64,000 bases of DNA from Ralstonia pickettii (GTDB taxonomy: Bacteria; Pseudomonadota; Gammaproteobacteria; Burkholderiales; Burkholderiaceae). This document shows, piece by piece, positions 17,668 through 28,610 of the stretch. The notes beneath the pieces were generated by a model that saw only the letters and a list, made by a program, of their open reading frames with translations, searched no databases and had not been told where the DNA came from. The position numbers were made by a program, and so were the translations under genes. The stretch lies in NCBI RefSeq assembly GCF_001699815.1, contig NZ_MCGB01000057.1, positions 62,001-126,000 of the forward strand. The letters run 5' to 3'. Each line of letters begins with the position of its first letter. The first letter of the stretch is position 1.

Positions 17668-19011
17668 TTACTGCAACGTCGCGGCAAGACGCTCCGCATG
17701 TTGGTTGGCCAGCTCAGCGTCCTGCGCTTCCACCATGACGCGCACGACCGGCTCCGTACCCGACGGACGAATCAGCACACGCCCCTTGCCATCCAACTCG
17801 GCCTCGCTCGTCTTGAGAGCCGCCTGCAAGCCCGCGTGCGATTTCCAGTCGAAACCCTTTTCGACCCGCACGTTGATAAGCTTTTGCGGGAACAGGCGCA
17901 CGCCGTCGAGCATCTCGTCCAGCGTCTGGCCGCTGCGACGCAATGCTGCAAGCACCTGCAGCGCCGAAATGATGCCGTCGCCCGTGCTGTGCTTGTCCAG
18001 GCAGAGCAAGTGGCCCGAACCTTCGCCGCCGAGCAGCCAACCATTCTTCTTCAGTTCTTCCAGCACATAGCGATCGCCCACCTTGGCGCGCACGAACTCG
18101 ACCCCCTGCGCCTTGAGTGCGAGTTCCACGGCAAGATTGGTCATGAGCGTACCGACCGCGCCCGGCACCGTCTGGCCCGCCGCACGGCGCGCCTGCACCA
18201 TCACGTAGAGCAGCTCGTCGCCGTTGTAGAGGCGCCCATTGCGGTCCACCACCTGCAGGCGGTCGGCATCGCCATCAAAGGCCAGGCCAATGTCAGCCCC
18301 ATGCTCGCGTGTAGCCTCAACCAACTTACCCGGCGCCGTCGCGCCATAGCCGTCGTTGATGTTGCGGCCATTCGGCTGGTTGCCGATCGATACCACGTCC
18401 GCACCCAGTTCGTGGAAGACGTGCGGTGCAATGTGATAGGCCGCGCCATGCGCGCTGTCCAGCACGACCTTCATACCGAACAGGTTCAGGTCGCTCGGGA
18501 ATGTGCTCTTGCAGAATTCGATGTAGCGTCCAGCGGCATCCTCGATACGACGGGCACGGCCCAGCGCATCAGAGGCCGCGTACGCCATCGGCTTTTCCAG
18601 TTCGGCTTCGATCTGCAGCTCGGTTTCATCCGGCAGCTTGTCGCCGGTGGCCGAGAAGAACTTGATACCGTTGTCGTAATACGGGTTATGTGAAGCGGAA
18701 ATCACCACACCCGCCGACAACCGCAGCGCACGCGTGAGATACGCCACGCCAGGCGTTGGCAGCGGCCCGCTCATCAACACGTCCACGCCGGCTGCTGTGA
18801 AGCCTGCTTCCAACGCGGCTTCCAGCATGTAGCCCGACAGGCGCGTGTCCTTGCCGATCAGCACGGTGGGACGGCCGTGACCATGCGCTTCCCCACCATG
18901 GGCCAACACACGGCCGGCTGCATAACCAAGGCGCAACACAAAATCCGGCGTGATCGGGCTTTCACCGACACGCCCACGAATGCCGTCGGTGCCGAAATAC
19001 TTCCTGGACAT
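17668..19011 (-). CDS. glmM: Phosphoglucosamine mutase
   Basis: A 447-residue alpha-D-phosphohexomutase that converts glucosamine-6-P to glucosamine-1-P for UDP-GlcNAc, and so for peptidoglycan and LPS. It shows the start [13 protein letters not shown], the phosphoserine loop [15 protein letters not shown] (Ser107), the metal loop DGDADR and the sugar-distinguishing GEGSGH. The ATG at 19011 fits the family start [10 protein letters not shown]; a longer frame upstream adds unrelated residues. It is downstream of folP on the same strand, as in many proteobacteria. Confidence 0.96.
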   Translation of the reverse strand: MSRKYFGTDGIRGRVGESPITPDFVLRLGYAAGRVLAHGGEAHGHGRPTVLIGKDTRLSGYMLEAALEAGFTAAGVDVLMSGPLPTPGVAYLTRALRLSAGVVISASHNPYYDNGIKFFSATGDKLPDETELQIEAELEKPMAYAASDALGRARRIEDAAGRYIEFCKSTFPSDLNLFGMKVVLDSAHGAAYHIAPHVFHELGADVVSIGNQPNGRNINDGYGATAPGKLVEATREHGADIGLAFDGDADRLQVVDRNGRLYNGDELLYVMVQARRAAGQTVPGAVGTLMTNLAVELALKAQGVEFVRAKVGDRYVLEELKKNGWLLGGEGSGHLLCLDKHSTGDGIISALQVLAALRRSGQTLDEMLDGVRLFPQKLINVRVEKGFDWKSHAGLQAALKTSEAELDGKGRVLIRPSGTEPVVRVMVEAQDAELANQHAERLAATLQ

Positions 19012-19120
19012 TGGGAGTCTCTCCTGGAGAAATGTTTCTTTCTTTGTTTGTAAGGCGCTGGCCATCGCCGGGCAATCCTCTGTTCGCTTGACCCCCAGCC
19101 GCGTGAGGCTTGGGCGGCTA

Positions 19121-19996
19121 TCAGGCCATTGGCGGATTTACGCGTTCATGACGCATGGCCCACCAGAGTTGAATTGCCTCCAAGGTCGGCTGCACGTCGT
19201 GCACACGCACGATGAACGCGCCCCGCTCCGCCGCCAGTAGCGCTGCCGCCACACTGACGGTCACACGTTCGGCTGGCGGTTTGCCGCCCAACACCGCGCC
19301 CAGCGTCGATTTGCGCGACAAACCGGCGAGCAGCGGCAAACCGATGCGCTGAAACTCCGCCAAGCGATTGAGCATGGTGAGGTTGTGATCCGGCGTCTTG
19401 CCAAAACCAAACCCCGGATCAAGGGAGACACGCTCGGCCGCCACGCCGGCAGCCATCAGCGCCTCCGTCTGCGTGCACAGGAAGGCCTCCACCTCGCCCA
19501 TCAGGTCTACATAGCTGGGCGCTTCCTGCATCGTTTCGGGATCGCGCTGCATATGCATGACACACAGGCCCGCGTTGCCCTTTGCCACCGCCTCGATCGC
19601 GCCAGGCCGGCGAAAACCCCAGATATCGTTGATCAAATCGGCGCCCGCATCCAGCGTGGCCCGCATCACCTCGGGCTTGTAGGTATCGATCGACAGCGGC
19701 TTGCCGCATTCGCGTAGCGCCTCGACGATGGGCATCACCCGGTCCAACTCGGCTTGCAGGCTCAACGGCTCGGCGCCCGGCCGGCTCGACTCTCCACCGA
19801 TGTCGATCATGTCGACGCCTTCGGTGATCAGCTGCTCGGCGTGGCGCAACGCTGCATCACGCGTGGCGTGCCGCCCGCCATCGGAGAACGAATCGGGCGT
19901 GACGTTGAGAATGCCCATGACAAGCGGACGGCGATCGCGTGGGTAACGGAAGCGTCCGCACTGGAAGTGCGTTGTGGTGGGAATGGAAGCGGACAA
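19121..19996 (-). CDS. folP: Dihydropteroate synthase
   Basis: A 291-residue TIM-barrel enzyme that joins p-aminobenzoate to dihydropterin pyrophosphate in folate synthesis and is the sulfonamide target. Signature segments are [29 protein letters not shown] and [11 protein letters not shown], followed by SRKSTLG. It lies between ftsH, from which it is separated by a terminator, and glmM (109 bp), the usual ftsH-folP-glmM order. Confidence 0.96.
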   Translation of the reverse strand: MSASIPTTTHFQCGRFRYPRDRRPLVMGILNVTPDSFSDGGRHATRDAALRHAEQLITEGVDMIDIGGESSRPGAEPLSLQAELDRVMPIVEALRECGKPLSIDTYKPEVMRATLDAGADLINDIWGFRRPGAIEAVAKGNAGLCVMHMQRDPETMQEAPSYVDLMGEVEAFLCTQTEALMAAGVAAERVSLDPGFGFGKTPDHNLTMLNRLAEFQRIGLPLLAGLSRKSTLGAVLGGKPPAERVTVSVAAALLAAERGAFIVRVHDVQPTLEAIQLWWAMRHERVNPPMA

Positions 19997-20064
19997 GATA
20001 GATCGATGGAAATGCTGTGCAGGACCGGAATGCTACGCCAGGCATGCCAGAATGCGCCAACAAA

Positions 20065-20096
20065 AAAAGAGCCGGTGCGCTTGCACCGGCTCTTTT
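20065..20096 (-). terminator. Terminator after ftsH
   Basis: A 14-bp perfect stem, AAAAGAGCCGGTGC with GCACCGGCTCTTTT, and a 4-nt loop. Confidence 0.93.
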
Positions 20097-20137
20097 GCGT
20101 CGCCGCCCGGGCGACAAACTAACGGACCATCAACACA

Positions 20138-22024
20138 TTACGCCGTGGCAGGCACGTTGCCCGGGTTCACCCCAGCCGGCGTGCCGCCACCCGGCGGGGT
20201 GCTGCCACCGCCGGTCGAGCCGTAGCGCGGCGGGCGCGGTGGCTTGCCGTCCATGATGTCATTGACCTGATCGGCGTCGATGGTTTCCCACTCGAGCAGC
20301 GCCGCAGTCATGGCTTCCACCTTCTCACGATTCGCTTCCAGCAGCCCCTTGGCCAGGGCGTACTGCTCGTCCACGATGCGGCGGATTTCCGAATCCACCT
20401 TCTGCTGCGTCGCCTCGGACACCGTCTTCGATGCCATGCGGCCGAAGAAGCCATCCTGTTCCGTATCGACGTAGACCATGGTGCCGAGCGCGTCGCTCAT
20501 GCCATAGCGCGTCACCATATCGCGGGCCATCTTGGTGGCGCGCTCGAAGTCGTTGGAGGCGCCGGTACTCATCGCACCCAGGAACACCTCTTCTGCAGCA
20601 CGGCCACCGAACAGAATCGCGACCTCTTCAAGCATCGTATCCTTGTAGGCGTAGTGCTTGTCGTGCTCCGGCAGCTGCCAGGTTAGGCCGCCAGCCCAGC
20701 CGCGCGGCATGATCGTGACCTTGTGCACCGGGTCAGCCTTCGGCAGCAGCTTGGCAACCACCGCATGGCCCGACTCGTGGTACGCCGTAGCGCGGCGCTC
20801 CTCTTCGCGAATCACAGCCGACTTGCGCTCCGGACCCATGTAGATCTTGTCCTTCGCGTCTTCGAAGTCCTGCATGTCCACTACGCGCTTGTTACGGCGC
20901 GCAGCAAACAGCGCAGCTTCGTTGACCAGGTTGGCCAGATCGGCGCCCGAGAAGCCCGGCGTGCCACGCGCCAGCACCGATGCATCGACGTCGTTGCCGA
21001 TCGGCACCTTGCGCATGTGCACCTTGAGAATCTGCTCGCGACCACGGATATCCGGCAGACCCACGTAGACCTGACGGTCGAAGCGGCCCGGACGCAGGAG
21101 TGCCTTGTCGAGCACGTCTGCACGGTTGGTTGCCGCGATCACGATGACGCCCGAGTTTGCCTCGAAGCCATCCATCTCGACCAGCATCTGGTTCAGGGTC
21201 TGCTCGCGCTCGTCGTTGCCGCCGCCCATGCCGGCGCCACGATGGCGGCCAACCGCATCAATTTCATCGATGAACACGATGCAGGGCGCCTGCTTCTTGG
21301 CGTTTTCGAACATGTCGCGCACGCGGGCCGCGCCCACGCCGACGAACATTTCAACGAAGTCCGAACCGGAAATGCTAAAGAACGGCACCTTGGCTTCACC
21401 AGCAATAGCGCGTGCGAGCAGCGTCTTGCCAGTACCCGGAGGGCCAACAAGCAGCACGCCGCGCGGGATGCGCCCGCCGAGCTTCTGGAATTTCTGCGGA
21501 TCTTTCAGGAAGTCGACCAGTTCGACGACTTCTTCTTTCGATTCGTCACAGCCTGCCACGTCAGCAAACGTGACGCTGTTGTTGTTCTCATCAATCAACC
21601 GCGCCCGCGACTTGCCGAACGAGAAGGCACCGCCTTTCCCACCACCCTGCATCTGCCGCATCATGTAGAACCAGAACACGATGATCAGCAGCGTCGGACC
21701 GAGGTAGTAAAGGGCGGTAAGGAGCACACCTTGCTCTTCTTCCGCCTTACCGGTCACCTGCACGCCGTACTTCATCAGGTCGCCGACCATCCAGATGTCG
21801 CCCGGCGAGATGATCGAATACTTGTTGCCCTCGTTGGGCGTGACCAACAGCGTACGGCCTTGGACCTCGACGCGCTTGACCTTGCCGGCCTTCGCATCGT
21901 CCATGAATTGCGAGTACGTCACACCCTCCTGGGTGCGCGGCTTGTCGAACTGCTTGAAGACGGTGAACAGCACCAAGGCAATCACCAGCCAGATGGCCGC
22001 CTTCTGAAACCAGTTGTTATTCAA
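20138..22024 (-). CDS. ftsH: ATP-dependent zinc metalloprotease FtsH
   Basis: A 628-residue inner-membrane AAA+ protease. Two membrane segments (about 8-24 and 98-118) flank a short periplasmic domain. The AAA domain shows Walker A GPPGTGKT, Walker [13 protein letters not shown] and the SRH around [18 protein letters not shown]. The M41 protease domain has the zinc site HESGH. It degrades membrane proteins, and in E. coli also LpxC and sigma32. The last 25 residues are a Pro/Gly-rich tail typical of the genus-level homologues. Confidence 0.97.
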   Translation of the reverse strand: MNNNWFQKAAIWLVIALVLFTVFKQFDKPRTQEGVTYSQFMDDAKAGKVKRVEVQGRTLLVTPNEGNKYSIISPGDIWMVGDLMKYGVQVTGKAEEEQGVLLTALYYLGPTLLIIVFWFYMMRQMQGGGKGGAFSFGKSRARLIDENNNSVTFADVAGCDESKEEVVELVDFLKDPQKFQKLGGRIPRGVLLVGPPGTGKTLLARAIAGEAKVPFFSISGSDFVEMFVGVGAARVRDMFENAKKQAPCIVFIDEIDAVGRHRGAGMGGGNDEREQTLNQMLVEMDGFEANSGVIVIAATNRADVLDKALLRPGRFDRQVYVGLPDIRGREQILKVHMRKVPIGNDVDASVLARGTPGFSGADLANLVNEAALFAARRNKRVVDMQDFEDAKDKIYMGPERKSAVIREEERRATAYHESGHAVVAKLLPKADPVHKVTIMPRGWAGGLTWQLPEHDKHYAYKDTMLEEVAILFGGRAAEEVFLGAMSTGASNDFERATKMARDMVTRYGMSDALGTMVYVDTEQDGFFGRMASKTVSEATQQKVDSEIRRIVDEQYALAKGLLEANREKVEAMTAALLEWETIDADQVNDIMDGKPPRPPRYGSTGGGSTPPGGGTPAGVNPGNVPATA

Positions 22025-22156
22025 GGCGAGACTCCTTTAGAAATGCCTTGACGGGATGCTTGGCATTGTAATGCACGGACACCGCCGCGGGTTGATTGCC
22101 CGCAAGACCAACGAACCACCGTGCCAGCCGAGGGGCCCCTTTTTGAGTATCGTCCG

Positions 22157-22822
22157 TCAGCCCGGATGCTTGAGCTGGCGGCCCAACAAGAATGTCTCGG
22201 ACGATTTGTCACGGGAGGCTTTCGGCTTGCGCGGCGCCACGATCTTGAAATGACGCTTGAACATCTCGACGATCTGACTATAGCCGCTGCCGTGGAAACA
22301 TTTGATCAGCAGCGCGCCTTCAGGTTTCAGGTGCGCCATGGCAAATTCCACTGCCAGCTCGGCGATGTGCTCCATGCGCGCGGCGTCTGCCGACGCCACA
22401 CCTGAGAGATTGGGGGCCATATCGGACAAAACAAGGTCCACTTTGCCGCCACCGCTGACTTCCAGCACGATTTCTTCCAGTTGCCGGAATACCTCGTCCT
22501 CGCGGAAGTCACCCTGGATGAAGGTAACGTCGGCGATGGCTTCCATCGGCAGGATGTCGATGGCGACGATCGCGCCGTCGATACGTCCATCCTTGGCGCG
22601 CGGCGAGGCCGCCAGCTTGTTGCGCACGTACTGGCTCCAACTGCCCGGCGCGGCACCCAGGTCAACGATGACCTGGCCCGGCTTGATCAACTTGTCCTGC
22701 TCGTCGATCTCTTTGAGCTTGTAGGCGGCACGTGCGCGATAGCCTTCGCGCTGCGCCAGCTTGACGTACGGATCGTTGATATGGTCGTGCAGCCACGACT
22801 GGTTAAACTTGTTCTTTGCCAT
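22157..22822 (-). CDS. rlmE: 23S rRNA 2'-O-methyltransferase RlmE (RrmJ/FtsJ)
   Basis: A 221-residue SAM-dependent methyltransferase acting on Um2552 of 23S rRNA. It starts [14 protein letters not shown]; the SAM loop is [14 protein letters not shown], and the catalytic K-D-K-E set is visible around [20 protein letters not shown] and [13 protein letters not shown] 22822 is the family start. It lies upstream of ftsH in the conserved ftsJ-ftsH pair and divergent from yhbY. Confidence 0.95.
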   Translation of the reverse strand: MAKNKFNQSWLHDHINDPYVKLAQREGYRARAAYKLKEIDEQDKLIKPGQVIVDLGAAPGSWSQYVRNKLAASPRAKDGRIDGAIVAIDILPMEAIADVTFIQGDFREDEVFRQLEEIVLEVSGGGKVDLVLSDMAPNLSGVASADAARMEHIAELAVEFAMAHLKPEGALLIKCFHGSGYSQIVEMFKRHFKIVAPRKPKASRDKSSETFLLGRQLKHPG

Positions 22823-22930
22823 CGAATTGGTTGCAATTTCGCCCGAATGTAGCGCCAAACATGGCGGCCAGGACTGGTTTTGGCGGATAATACGCGCCGT
22901 TTGTCTCTTTGCGCGATCCCGCGCTTATTT

Positions 22931-23431
22931 ATGCCCGCCCTTATCCTCACCCCTGCCCAACGATCGGAACTGCGCTCCGAAGCGCACGCGTTGAACCCGG
23001 TCGTCATCATCGGTGCGGAGGGTCTGACCAAGGCCGTTCTGGCCGAAATCGACCGCTCGCTGGCGGCACACGGGCTGATCAAGATTCGCGTCTTCGGCGA
23101 TGACCGCGAAGCACGCATCGAACTCTACGACACCATCTGCGCCCGCCTGCAAGCCGCCCCCGTACAGCACATCGGCAAGCTGCTGGTGATCTGGCGCGAA
23201 GGCCCGGCGTACCTGAAGGAAAACCAGCCGCGCGATCTCAAGCCGCCGCGCAAGACGACCGTGGGCGCCGGTCCGCGCTCGGTCACCGTGCGCAAGCCGA
23301 ACCCGAACAGCGCACGCCGCCCGAAGCCCGTCCGCCTGAGCGTGCTCGGCAACGAACGTGTCACGGCCGGCGGCAACGTCAAGCGCGCCAAGCCGCGTCA
23401 AACCAGCCAGAAAAAGAAGGCGCTGTCCTGA
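22931..23431 (+). CDS. yhbY: YhbY-family ribosome-assembly RNA-binding protein (CRM domain)
   Basis: A 166-residue protein. The first 95 residues are a complete CRM domain: LTPAQRSELRSEAHALNPVV, then the GAEGLTKAVL loop and LLVIWREGP. This domain binds pre-50S ribosomal RNA. A lysine/arginine/proline-rich tail of about 65 residues, absent from the ~100-residue E. coli YhbY, follows and probably adds non-specific RNA contact. It is divergent from rlmE, another large-subunit assembly factor. Confidence 0.88.
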   Translation: MPALILTPAQRSELRSEAHALNPVVIIGAEGLTKAVLAEIDRSLAAHGLIKIRVFGDDREARIELYDTICARLQAAPVQHIGKLLVIWREGPAYLKENQPRDLKPPRKTTVGAGPRSVTVRKPNPNSARRPKPVRLSVLGNERVTAGGNVKRAKPRQTSQKKKALS

Positions 23432-23456
23432 TCCAATTCGGGGCTGCACACAAAAC

Positions 23457-23483
23457 GACCGGCTTTTCAGCCGGTCTTTTTTT
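23457..23483 (+). terminator. Terminator after yhbY
   Basis: GACCGGC pairs with GCCGGTC, followed by seven T (23477-23483). The minus-strand gene ends 6 bp further on. Confidence 0.9.
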
Positions 23484-23488
23484 GGCCT

Positions 23489-23956
23489 TCAGGCGGCTTG
23501 TCGAACATCGGCTGCCTTCCAGATCAGCGCCAACCCCAACAGACTCTGCAGCAGATAGAACACGCTCGATACACCGTGCAGCATGCCGAACTGTGCGCGG
23601 TAAGGCGAATCTCCCACCGCCATGCCGAGTGCATCGGCCTGTTCGCGCAGTGAAGCCATGAACGGCTGCAGGCCGAAATAACCCACCAGCACGCACAGCA
23701 GCATCGCCAGCACAAGCCAGCGCAGCCGGCGGTACCCGGCCTGACCGCGACGCACCAGCGCCGTGGCAGCGAGCAAAAGGAGACACCCTGTCGCCAGGCC
23801 GATCCACGCCTCCGCATGAAACAACCGGCCGGCAATCGAGCCGGCCAACTGGCGATCATCCAGCATCGCAAACAACGTCGGCGCGACGATGTAACCGATG
23901 GTCCAGAGCGAACCGCACCATACCGTGGCAAGCAACTGGAAGAAGCGCTGCGGCAT
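23489..23956 (-). CDS. DUF4149-type membrane protein
   Basis: A 155-residue protein with four hydrophobic segments (about 5-28, 48-66, 76-97 and 130-147). The start MPQRFFQLLATVWCGSLWTIGYIV resembles DUF4149 membrane proteins found next to greA in betaproteobacteria. The function is unknown. It follows greA by 20 bp, so the two are probably co-transcribed. Confidence 0.75.
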   Translation of the reverse strand: MPQRFFQLLATVWCGSLWTIGYIVAPTLFAMLDDRQLAGSIAGRLFHAEAWIGLATGCLLLLAATALVRRGQAGYRRLRWLVLAMLLCVLVGYFGLQPFMASLREQADALGMAVGDSPYRAQFGMLHGVSSVFYLLQSLLGLALIWKAADVRQAA

Positions 23957-23976
23957 GGCGGCTGTCTCGGATCGGG

Positions 23977-24453
23977 TTAGAGGTACTTGACGGCCAGGAC
24001 TTCGTACTCGCGCTCGCCGCCCGGGGCGACCACGGTGGCGACGTCGCCTTCCAACTTGCCGATCAACGCACGGGCGATCGGCGAGCTGATCGAGATCTTG
24101 CCGATCTCGATATCGGCTTCGTCATCGCCGACGATCTGGTACGTAACAGGCTTGCCCGAATCCAGGTCTTCCAGGTCGATGGTGGCGCCAAAGACCACAC
24201 GGCCTTCAGCATCGAGCGAAGCCGGATCGATGATCTGTGCAGCCGACAACTTGCTTTCGATTTCCTGGATGCGGCCTTCGATGAAGCCCTGGCGCTCCTT
24301 GGCGGCATCATAGTCGGCGTTTTCGGACAGATCGCCCTGGGCACGCGCCTCGGCGATAGCGTTGACGACGGCCGGACGCTCCTTGGTCTTCAGACGTTGG
24401 AGTTCGTCTTTCAGCATCTCGGCACCGCGCTTGGTAATCGGAATGGTGCTCAT
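23977..24453 (-). CDS. greA: Transcription elongation factor GreA
   Basis: A 158-residue GreA. The N-terminal antiparallel coiled coil (about 1-75) carries the tip acidic residues in [20 protein letters not shown], which enter the RNA polymerase channel and stimulate cleavage of backtracked RNA. The C-terminal FKBP-like domain has [20 protein letters not shown]. The 199-bp region upstream holds hairpins that may attenuate its transcription. Confidence 0.96.
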   Translation of the reverse strand: MSTIPITKRGAEMLKDELQRLKTKERPAVVNAIAEARAQGDLSENADYDAAKERQGFIEGRIQEIESKLSAAQIIDPASLDAEGRVVFGATIDLEDLDSGKPVTYQIVGDDEADIEIGKISISSPIARALIGKLEGDVATVVAPGGEREYEVLAVKYL

Positions 24454-24473
24454 CGTAAGTCTTTCAGAATCAC

Positions 24474-24531
24474 AAAAAAATCAGCCGCTGCGAAGCGGGA
24501 GGGCGCGTAGCGCACACCCGCCTGACGGCGG
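24474..24531 (-). promoter_or_regulatory. greA leader with terminator-like and alternative hairpins
   Basis: Read on the minus strand there is a hairpin CCGCC-TGAC-GGCGG (24531-24518), then a stem CCGCT-TCGC-AGCGG (24498-24485), then CTGA and seven T (24480-24474), 20 bp before the greA start. AGCCGC near 24483 can also pair with GCGGCT near 24527, giving competing folds. The E. coli greA leader is known to attenuate; the parallel here is inference. Confidence 0.4.
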
Positions 24532-24652
24532 CTGTCGTTGTTTTGACACGGACGCTCTAGTTTAGGCGAACCGTCCGGAGGCGGCAACTGCCCCCTCTCC
24601 GGGCGGTCGCCGCGACGCTATGCCGCGTCGCGGGCCCTGACGATGGGCTTAC

Positions 24653-27600
24653 TTACAGGGTCGCGTGCAGGCCCTGCAGGTCATACACATCGAGGTGCTG
24701 CATGTGCTTCAGACCTTCCACCGCGGCACGCGCACCGGCGATGGTCGTGTAGTACGTGACACGCTGCGCCAATGCAGCCTGGCGGATCGAGCGCGAGTCA
24801 GCGATTGCGGCACGCGTCTCGTCGACGGTCGTGAAGACGAGCGCGATCTCGCTGTTCTTGATCATGTCGACAATGTGCGGACGGCCGTCCTTCACCTTGT
24901 TCACCACGCGCACCGGAATGCCCGCAGCTTCAATGGCCGAGGCCGTACCGCGCGTTGCCACGATCGGGTAGCCCAGCGTATGCAGCGCACGGGCCACTTC
25001 CACGGCTTGCGGCTTGTCGCTGTCCTTGACCGTCATCAGCACGGTACCCTTCTCGGGCAGGCGCGAACCGGCAGCCAGCTGGCTCTTGAAGAGCGCCTCG
25101 CCAAAGGTCTTGCCAACGCCCATCACTTCGCCGGTGGAGCGCATTTCCGGTCCGAGCACCGGGTCGACCCCCGGGAACTTGTTGAACGGGAACACAGCCT
25201 CCTTGACGCTGTAGTACGCCGGCACGACTTCCGTCTCGACGCCTTGCGAATCCAGCGACTGGCCAGCCATGCAGCGAGCCGCAACCTTCGCCAGCGGAAT
25301 ACCGGTCGCCTTCGAAACGTACGGCACCGTACGCGAAGCACGCGGGTTCACTTCCAGCACGTAGACGATGTCTTCGCCGCCCTTCTGCTGGATCGCAAAC
25401 TGCACGTTCATCAGGCCGACCACGTTCAGCGCCTTGGCCATCGCGGCGGTCTGGCGCTTGAGCTCGTCGACGGTCGCCTGCGACAGCGAGTACGGCGGCA
25501 GCGAACAAGCCGAGTCGCCCGAGTGCACGCCGGCCTGTTCGATGTGCTCCATCACGCCGCCGATGAACACGCGCTTGCCGTCGGAAAGGCAATCCACGTC
25601 GCATTCAATGGCATCGTTCAGGAATCGGTCGAGCAGCACGGGGCTGTCGTTCGACACCTTCACGGCTTCGCGCATGTAGCGCTCGAGGTCGCGCGGCTCG
25701 TGCACGATTTCCATCGCGCGGCCACCCAGCACGTACGACGGACGCACCACCAGCGGGTAGCCGATTTCTTCGGCCAGCTTGAGGGCTTCGTCTTCGGCAC
25801 GCGCGGTGCGGTTGGGCGGCTGGCGCAGTCCCAGCGCGTGCAGCAGCTTCTGGAAGCGCTCACGGTCTTCGGCCGCGTCGATCATGTCCGGCGACGTGCC
25901 GATGATGGGCACGCCGTTGGCTTCCAGATCCAGCGCGAGCTTCAGCGGCGTCTGGCCGCCGTATTGCACGATCACGCCGACCGGCTTTTCCTTGTCAACG
26001 ATTTCGAGCACGTCTTCCAGCGTCACCGGCTCGAAGTACAGGCGGTCGGACGTGTCGTAGTCCGTCGAGACGGTTTCCGGGTTGCAGTTGACCATGATGG
26101 TCTCGTACCCGTCTTCGCGCAGTGCCAGCGCGGCGTGCACGCAGCAGTAGTCGAACTCGATACCTTGGCCGATCCGGTTCGGGCCGCCGCCCAGGACCAT
26201 GATCTTCTTGTTGCTGGTCGGCTCGGCTTCGCACTCGCCGTGCTCGGCTTCGTACGTGGAGTACAGGTATGCCGTGTTTGTCGCGAATTCAGCGGCGCAC
26301 GTGTCGACACGTTTGTAGACCGGACGCACCTTCTCGGCGATACGCTTCTCGCGCACGGCCTTGGCTGTCGTCTTGGTGAGCTTGGCAAGGCGGCGGTCGG
26401 AGAAACCCTTCTGCTTGAGCAGACGCAGCTCGGCAGCCGACAGGCTTTCCAGCGTGCGGGACTTCACCAGTGCTTCCGTCTTGACGATGTCTTCGATCTG
26501 CGCCAGGAACCACGGATCAACGGACGTCTCGGCATAAACCTCGTCGATCGACAGGCCCAGGCGGAATGCGTCGCCCAGATACCAGATGCGATCCGGACCG
26601 GCTTCGCCGATCTCTTCGATGATCTCGTCGCGGTCGGTGGACTTTTCGTCCAGGCCGTCCACGCCGACTTCCAGGCCACGCAGCGCCTTCTGGAACGACT
26701 CCTGGAACGTCCGGCCCATGGCCATCACCTCACCGACCGACTTCATCTGCGTGGTCAGGTGGCTGTCGGCCTGCGGGAATTTCTCGAACGCGAAACGCGG
26801 CACCTTGGTGACCACGTAGTCGATCGACGGCTCGAACGACGCCGGCGTCGCGCCGCCGGTGATCTCGTTCTTCAGCTCGTCCAGCGTGTAGCCCACGGCC
26901 AGCTTGGCCGCGACCTTGGCGATCGGGAAACCGGTGGCCTTCGACGCCAGCGCCGACGAACGCGACACACGCGGGTTCATCTCGATCACGATCATCCGGC
27001 CATCCTGCGGATTGATCGAGAACTGCACGTTCGAGCCGCCGGTATCCACGCCGATCTCGCGCAACACAGCCAGCGAGGCGTTACGCAGGATCTGGTATTC
27101 CTTGTCGGTCAGGGTCTGCGCCGGGGCCACAGTGATGGAGTCACCGGTGTGGATGCCCATCGGGTCCAGGTTCTCGATCGAGCAGACGATGATGCAGTTG
27201 TCGGCCTTGTCGCGCACGACTTCCATCTCGTACTCCTTCCAGCCGAGCAGCGATTCTTCGATCAGCAGCTCGTTGGTCGGCGAGAGGTCGAGACCGCGCT
27301 TGCAGATCTCTTCGAATTCTTCGCGGTTGTAGGCGATGCCGCCGCCCGTGCCGCCCAGCGTGAACGACGGACGGATCACGATCGGGTAGCCGCTCGTGCC
27401 GGTTTCCTTGGCGATCTGCGACTGCACAGCCACGGCTTCGTCCATCGAATGCGCGATGCCCGATTTGGCCGAACCCAGACCGATCTTGGTCATCGCGTCC
27501 TTGAACTTCTGGCGGTCTTCCGCCTTGTCGATGGCCTCGGGCGATGCGCCGATCAGCTCGACGTTGTACTTCTTCAGCACGCCGTGGCGATGCAGGTCCA

Positions 27601-27898
27601 GCGCGCAGTTGAGCGCGGTCTGGCCGCCCATCGTCGGCAGGATCGCGTCGGGGCGCTCCTTGGCGATGATGCGCTCGACGACTTCCCAAGTGATCGGCTC
27701 GATGTAGGTCACGTCGGCCGTGTTGGGGTCGGTCATGATCGTGGCCGGGTTGCTGTTGACCAGGACCACCTTGAAGCCTTCTTCACGGAGCGCCTTGCAA
27801 GCCTGCGCGCCGGAGTAATCGAATTCACACGCCTGGCCGATGATGATCGGACCCGCGCCGATGATCAGGATGGTTTTGATATCTGTACGTTTTGGCAT
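24653..27898 (-). CDS. carB: Carbamoyl-phosphate synthase large subunit
   Basis: An enzyme of 1081 residues made of two homologous ATP-grasp halves (from about 1 and 555) and a C-terminal MGS-like allosteric domain (about 940-1081). It starts [20 protein letters not shown], and the second half has [20 protein letters not shown]. It uses ammonia from CarA, bicarbonate and two ATP to make carbamoyl phosphate for arginine and pyrimidines. It is third in carA-leuE-carB, 16 bp after leuE. Confidence 0.97.
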   Translation of the reverse strand: MPKRTDIKTILIIGAGPIIIGQACEFDYSGAQACKALREEGFKVVLVNSNPATIMTDPNTADVTYIEPITWEVVERIIAKERPDAILPTMGGQTALNCALDLHRHGVLKKYNVELIGASPEAIDKAEDRQKFKDAMTKIGLGSAKSGIAHSMDEAVAVQSQIAKETGTSGYPIVIRPSFTLGGTGGGIAYNREEFEEICKRGLDLSPTNELLIEESLLGWKEYEMEVVRDKADNCIIVCSIENLDPMGIHTGDSITVAPAQTLTDKEYQILRNASLAVLREIGVDTGGSNVQFSINPQDGRMIVIEMNPRVSRSSALASKATGFPIAKVAAKLAVGYTLDELKNEITGGATPASFEPSIDYVVTKVPRFAFEKFPQADSHLTTQMKSVGEVMAMGRTFQESFQKALRGLEVGVDGLDEKSTDRDEIIEEIGEAGPDRIWYLGDAFRLGLSIDEVYAETSVDPWFLAQIEDIVKTEALVKSRTLESLSAAELRLLKQKGFSDRRLAKLTKTTAKAVREKRIAEKVRPVYKRVDTCAAEFATNTAYLYSTYEAEHGECEAEPTSNKKIMVLGGGPNRIGQGIEFDYCCVHAALALREDGYETIMVNCNPETVSTDYDTSDRLYFEPVTLEDVLEIVDKEKPVGVIVQYGGQTPLKLALDLEANGVPIIGTSPDMIDAAEDRERFQKLLHALGLRQPPNRTARAEDEALKLAEEIGYPLVVRPSYVLGGRAMEIVHEPRDLERYMREAVKVSNDSPVLLDRFLNDAIECDVDCLSDGKRVFIGGVMEHIEQAGVHSGDSACSLPPYSLSQATVDELKRQTAAMAKALNVVGLMNVQFAIQQKGGEDIVYVLEVNPRASRTVPYVSKATGIPLAKVAARCMAGQSLDSQGVETEVVPAYYSVKEAVFPFNKFPGVDPVLGPEMRSTGEVMGVGKTFGEALFKSQLAAGSRLPEKGTVLMTVKDSDKPQAVEVARALHTLGYPIVATRGTASAIEAAGIPVRVVNKVKDGRPHIVDMIKNSEIALVFTTVDETRAAIADSRSIRQAALAQRVTYYTTIAGARAAVEGLKHMQHLDVYDLQGLHATL

Positions 27899-27914
27899 AA
27901 CCCGCTCGATTCGA

Positions 27915-28589
27915 TTAATTCAGTGTGGCCGTCGCCAGCTTGGCGGAAAAGCCGATAAACATGGCGCCGACGCCGCTGCTCATACCGGCAGACAAACGTC
28001 GTCGCGCGCGGAACGCCGCGGCCAGCCGCGCGCCCACGAAGATGATGGTGGTCAGGTACAGGAAGCTGCAGATCTGGCAGACCAGCCCCAGCACGACGAA
28101 CGACACCGCCGGCAGCGCGTAGTGCGGATCGACGAACTGGATGAAGAACGAGATGAAGAACAGGATCGCCTTCGGGTTCAGCAGACTGATGATCAGCGCC
28201 TTCTTGAACGGGTGCGATTCATCGGCCGGAGCCGCGTCTTGTGCGACGGACTCGCCGGCCTTGCGCACACGCCAGTTGCGAACCGCGCCACGCAGCATCT
28301 GCAGGCCGATCCACGCCAGATACGCCGCGCCGATGTACTTCACGACGTAGAACAGCGCCGGACTCGCCTTCAACAGCGAAGCCACGCCCGCTGCCGACAA
28401 CACCATCAGGATGGCATCACCCAGAAACACGCCGCACGCGCCCTGGTAGCCCGCGCGCACACCGCGGCGGGCCGCCACCGACAGCACGTACATCGAATTC
28501 GGCCCCGGCAGCAGCACGATGAAAATCGTGCCGAGCAGAAAGGTCCAGAACTCGGTGATGCCGAAGTGGGCGAGCATGAAGGCGTTCAT
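27915..28589 (-). CDS. leuE: LysE/LeuE family amino-acid exporter
   Basis: A 224-residue protein with about six membrane segments. It carries the LysE-superfamily start ([20 protein letters not shown]) and the [20 protein letters not shown] and [18 protein letters not shown] motifs of the RhtB/LeuE branch. It probably exports leucine or other neutral amino acids. It is inserted between carA (21 bp) and carB (16 bp) and so shares their transcript. The symbol is by similarity to E. coli YeaS/LeuE; the substrate is not proven. Confidence 0.8.
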   Translation of the reverse strand: MNAFMLAHFGITEFWTFLLGTIFIVLLPGPNSMYVLSVAARRGVRAGYQGACGVFLGDAILMVLSAAGVASLLKASPALFYVVKYIGAAYLAWIGLQMLRGAVRNWRVRKAGESVAQDAAPADESHPFKKALIISLLNPKAILFFISFFIQFVDPHYALPAVSFVVLGLVCQICSFLYLTTIIFVGARLAAAFRARRRLSAGMSSGVGAMFIGFSAKLATATLN

Positions 28590-28610
28590 GGCAGATGCGC
28601 TCTCGTTGCT

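Noticed and set aside
24665-27958. A plus-strand open frame of 1097 codons opposite carB
   Set aside because: It is the antisense of a highly GC3-biased gene, His/Arg/Gln-rich with no domain; the carB product is unambiguous.
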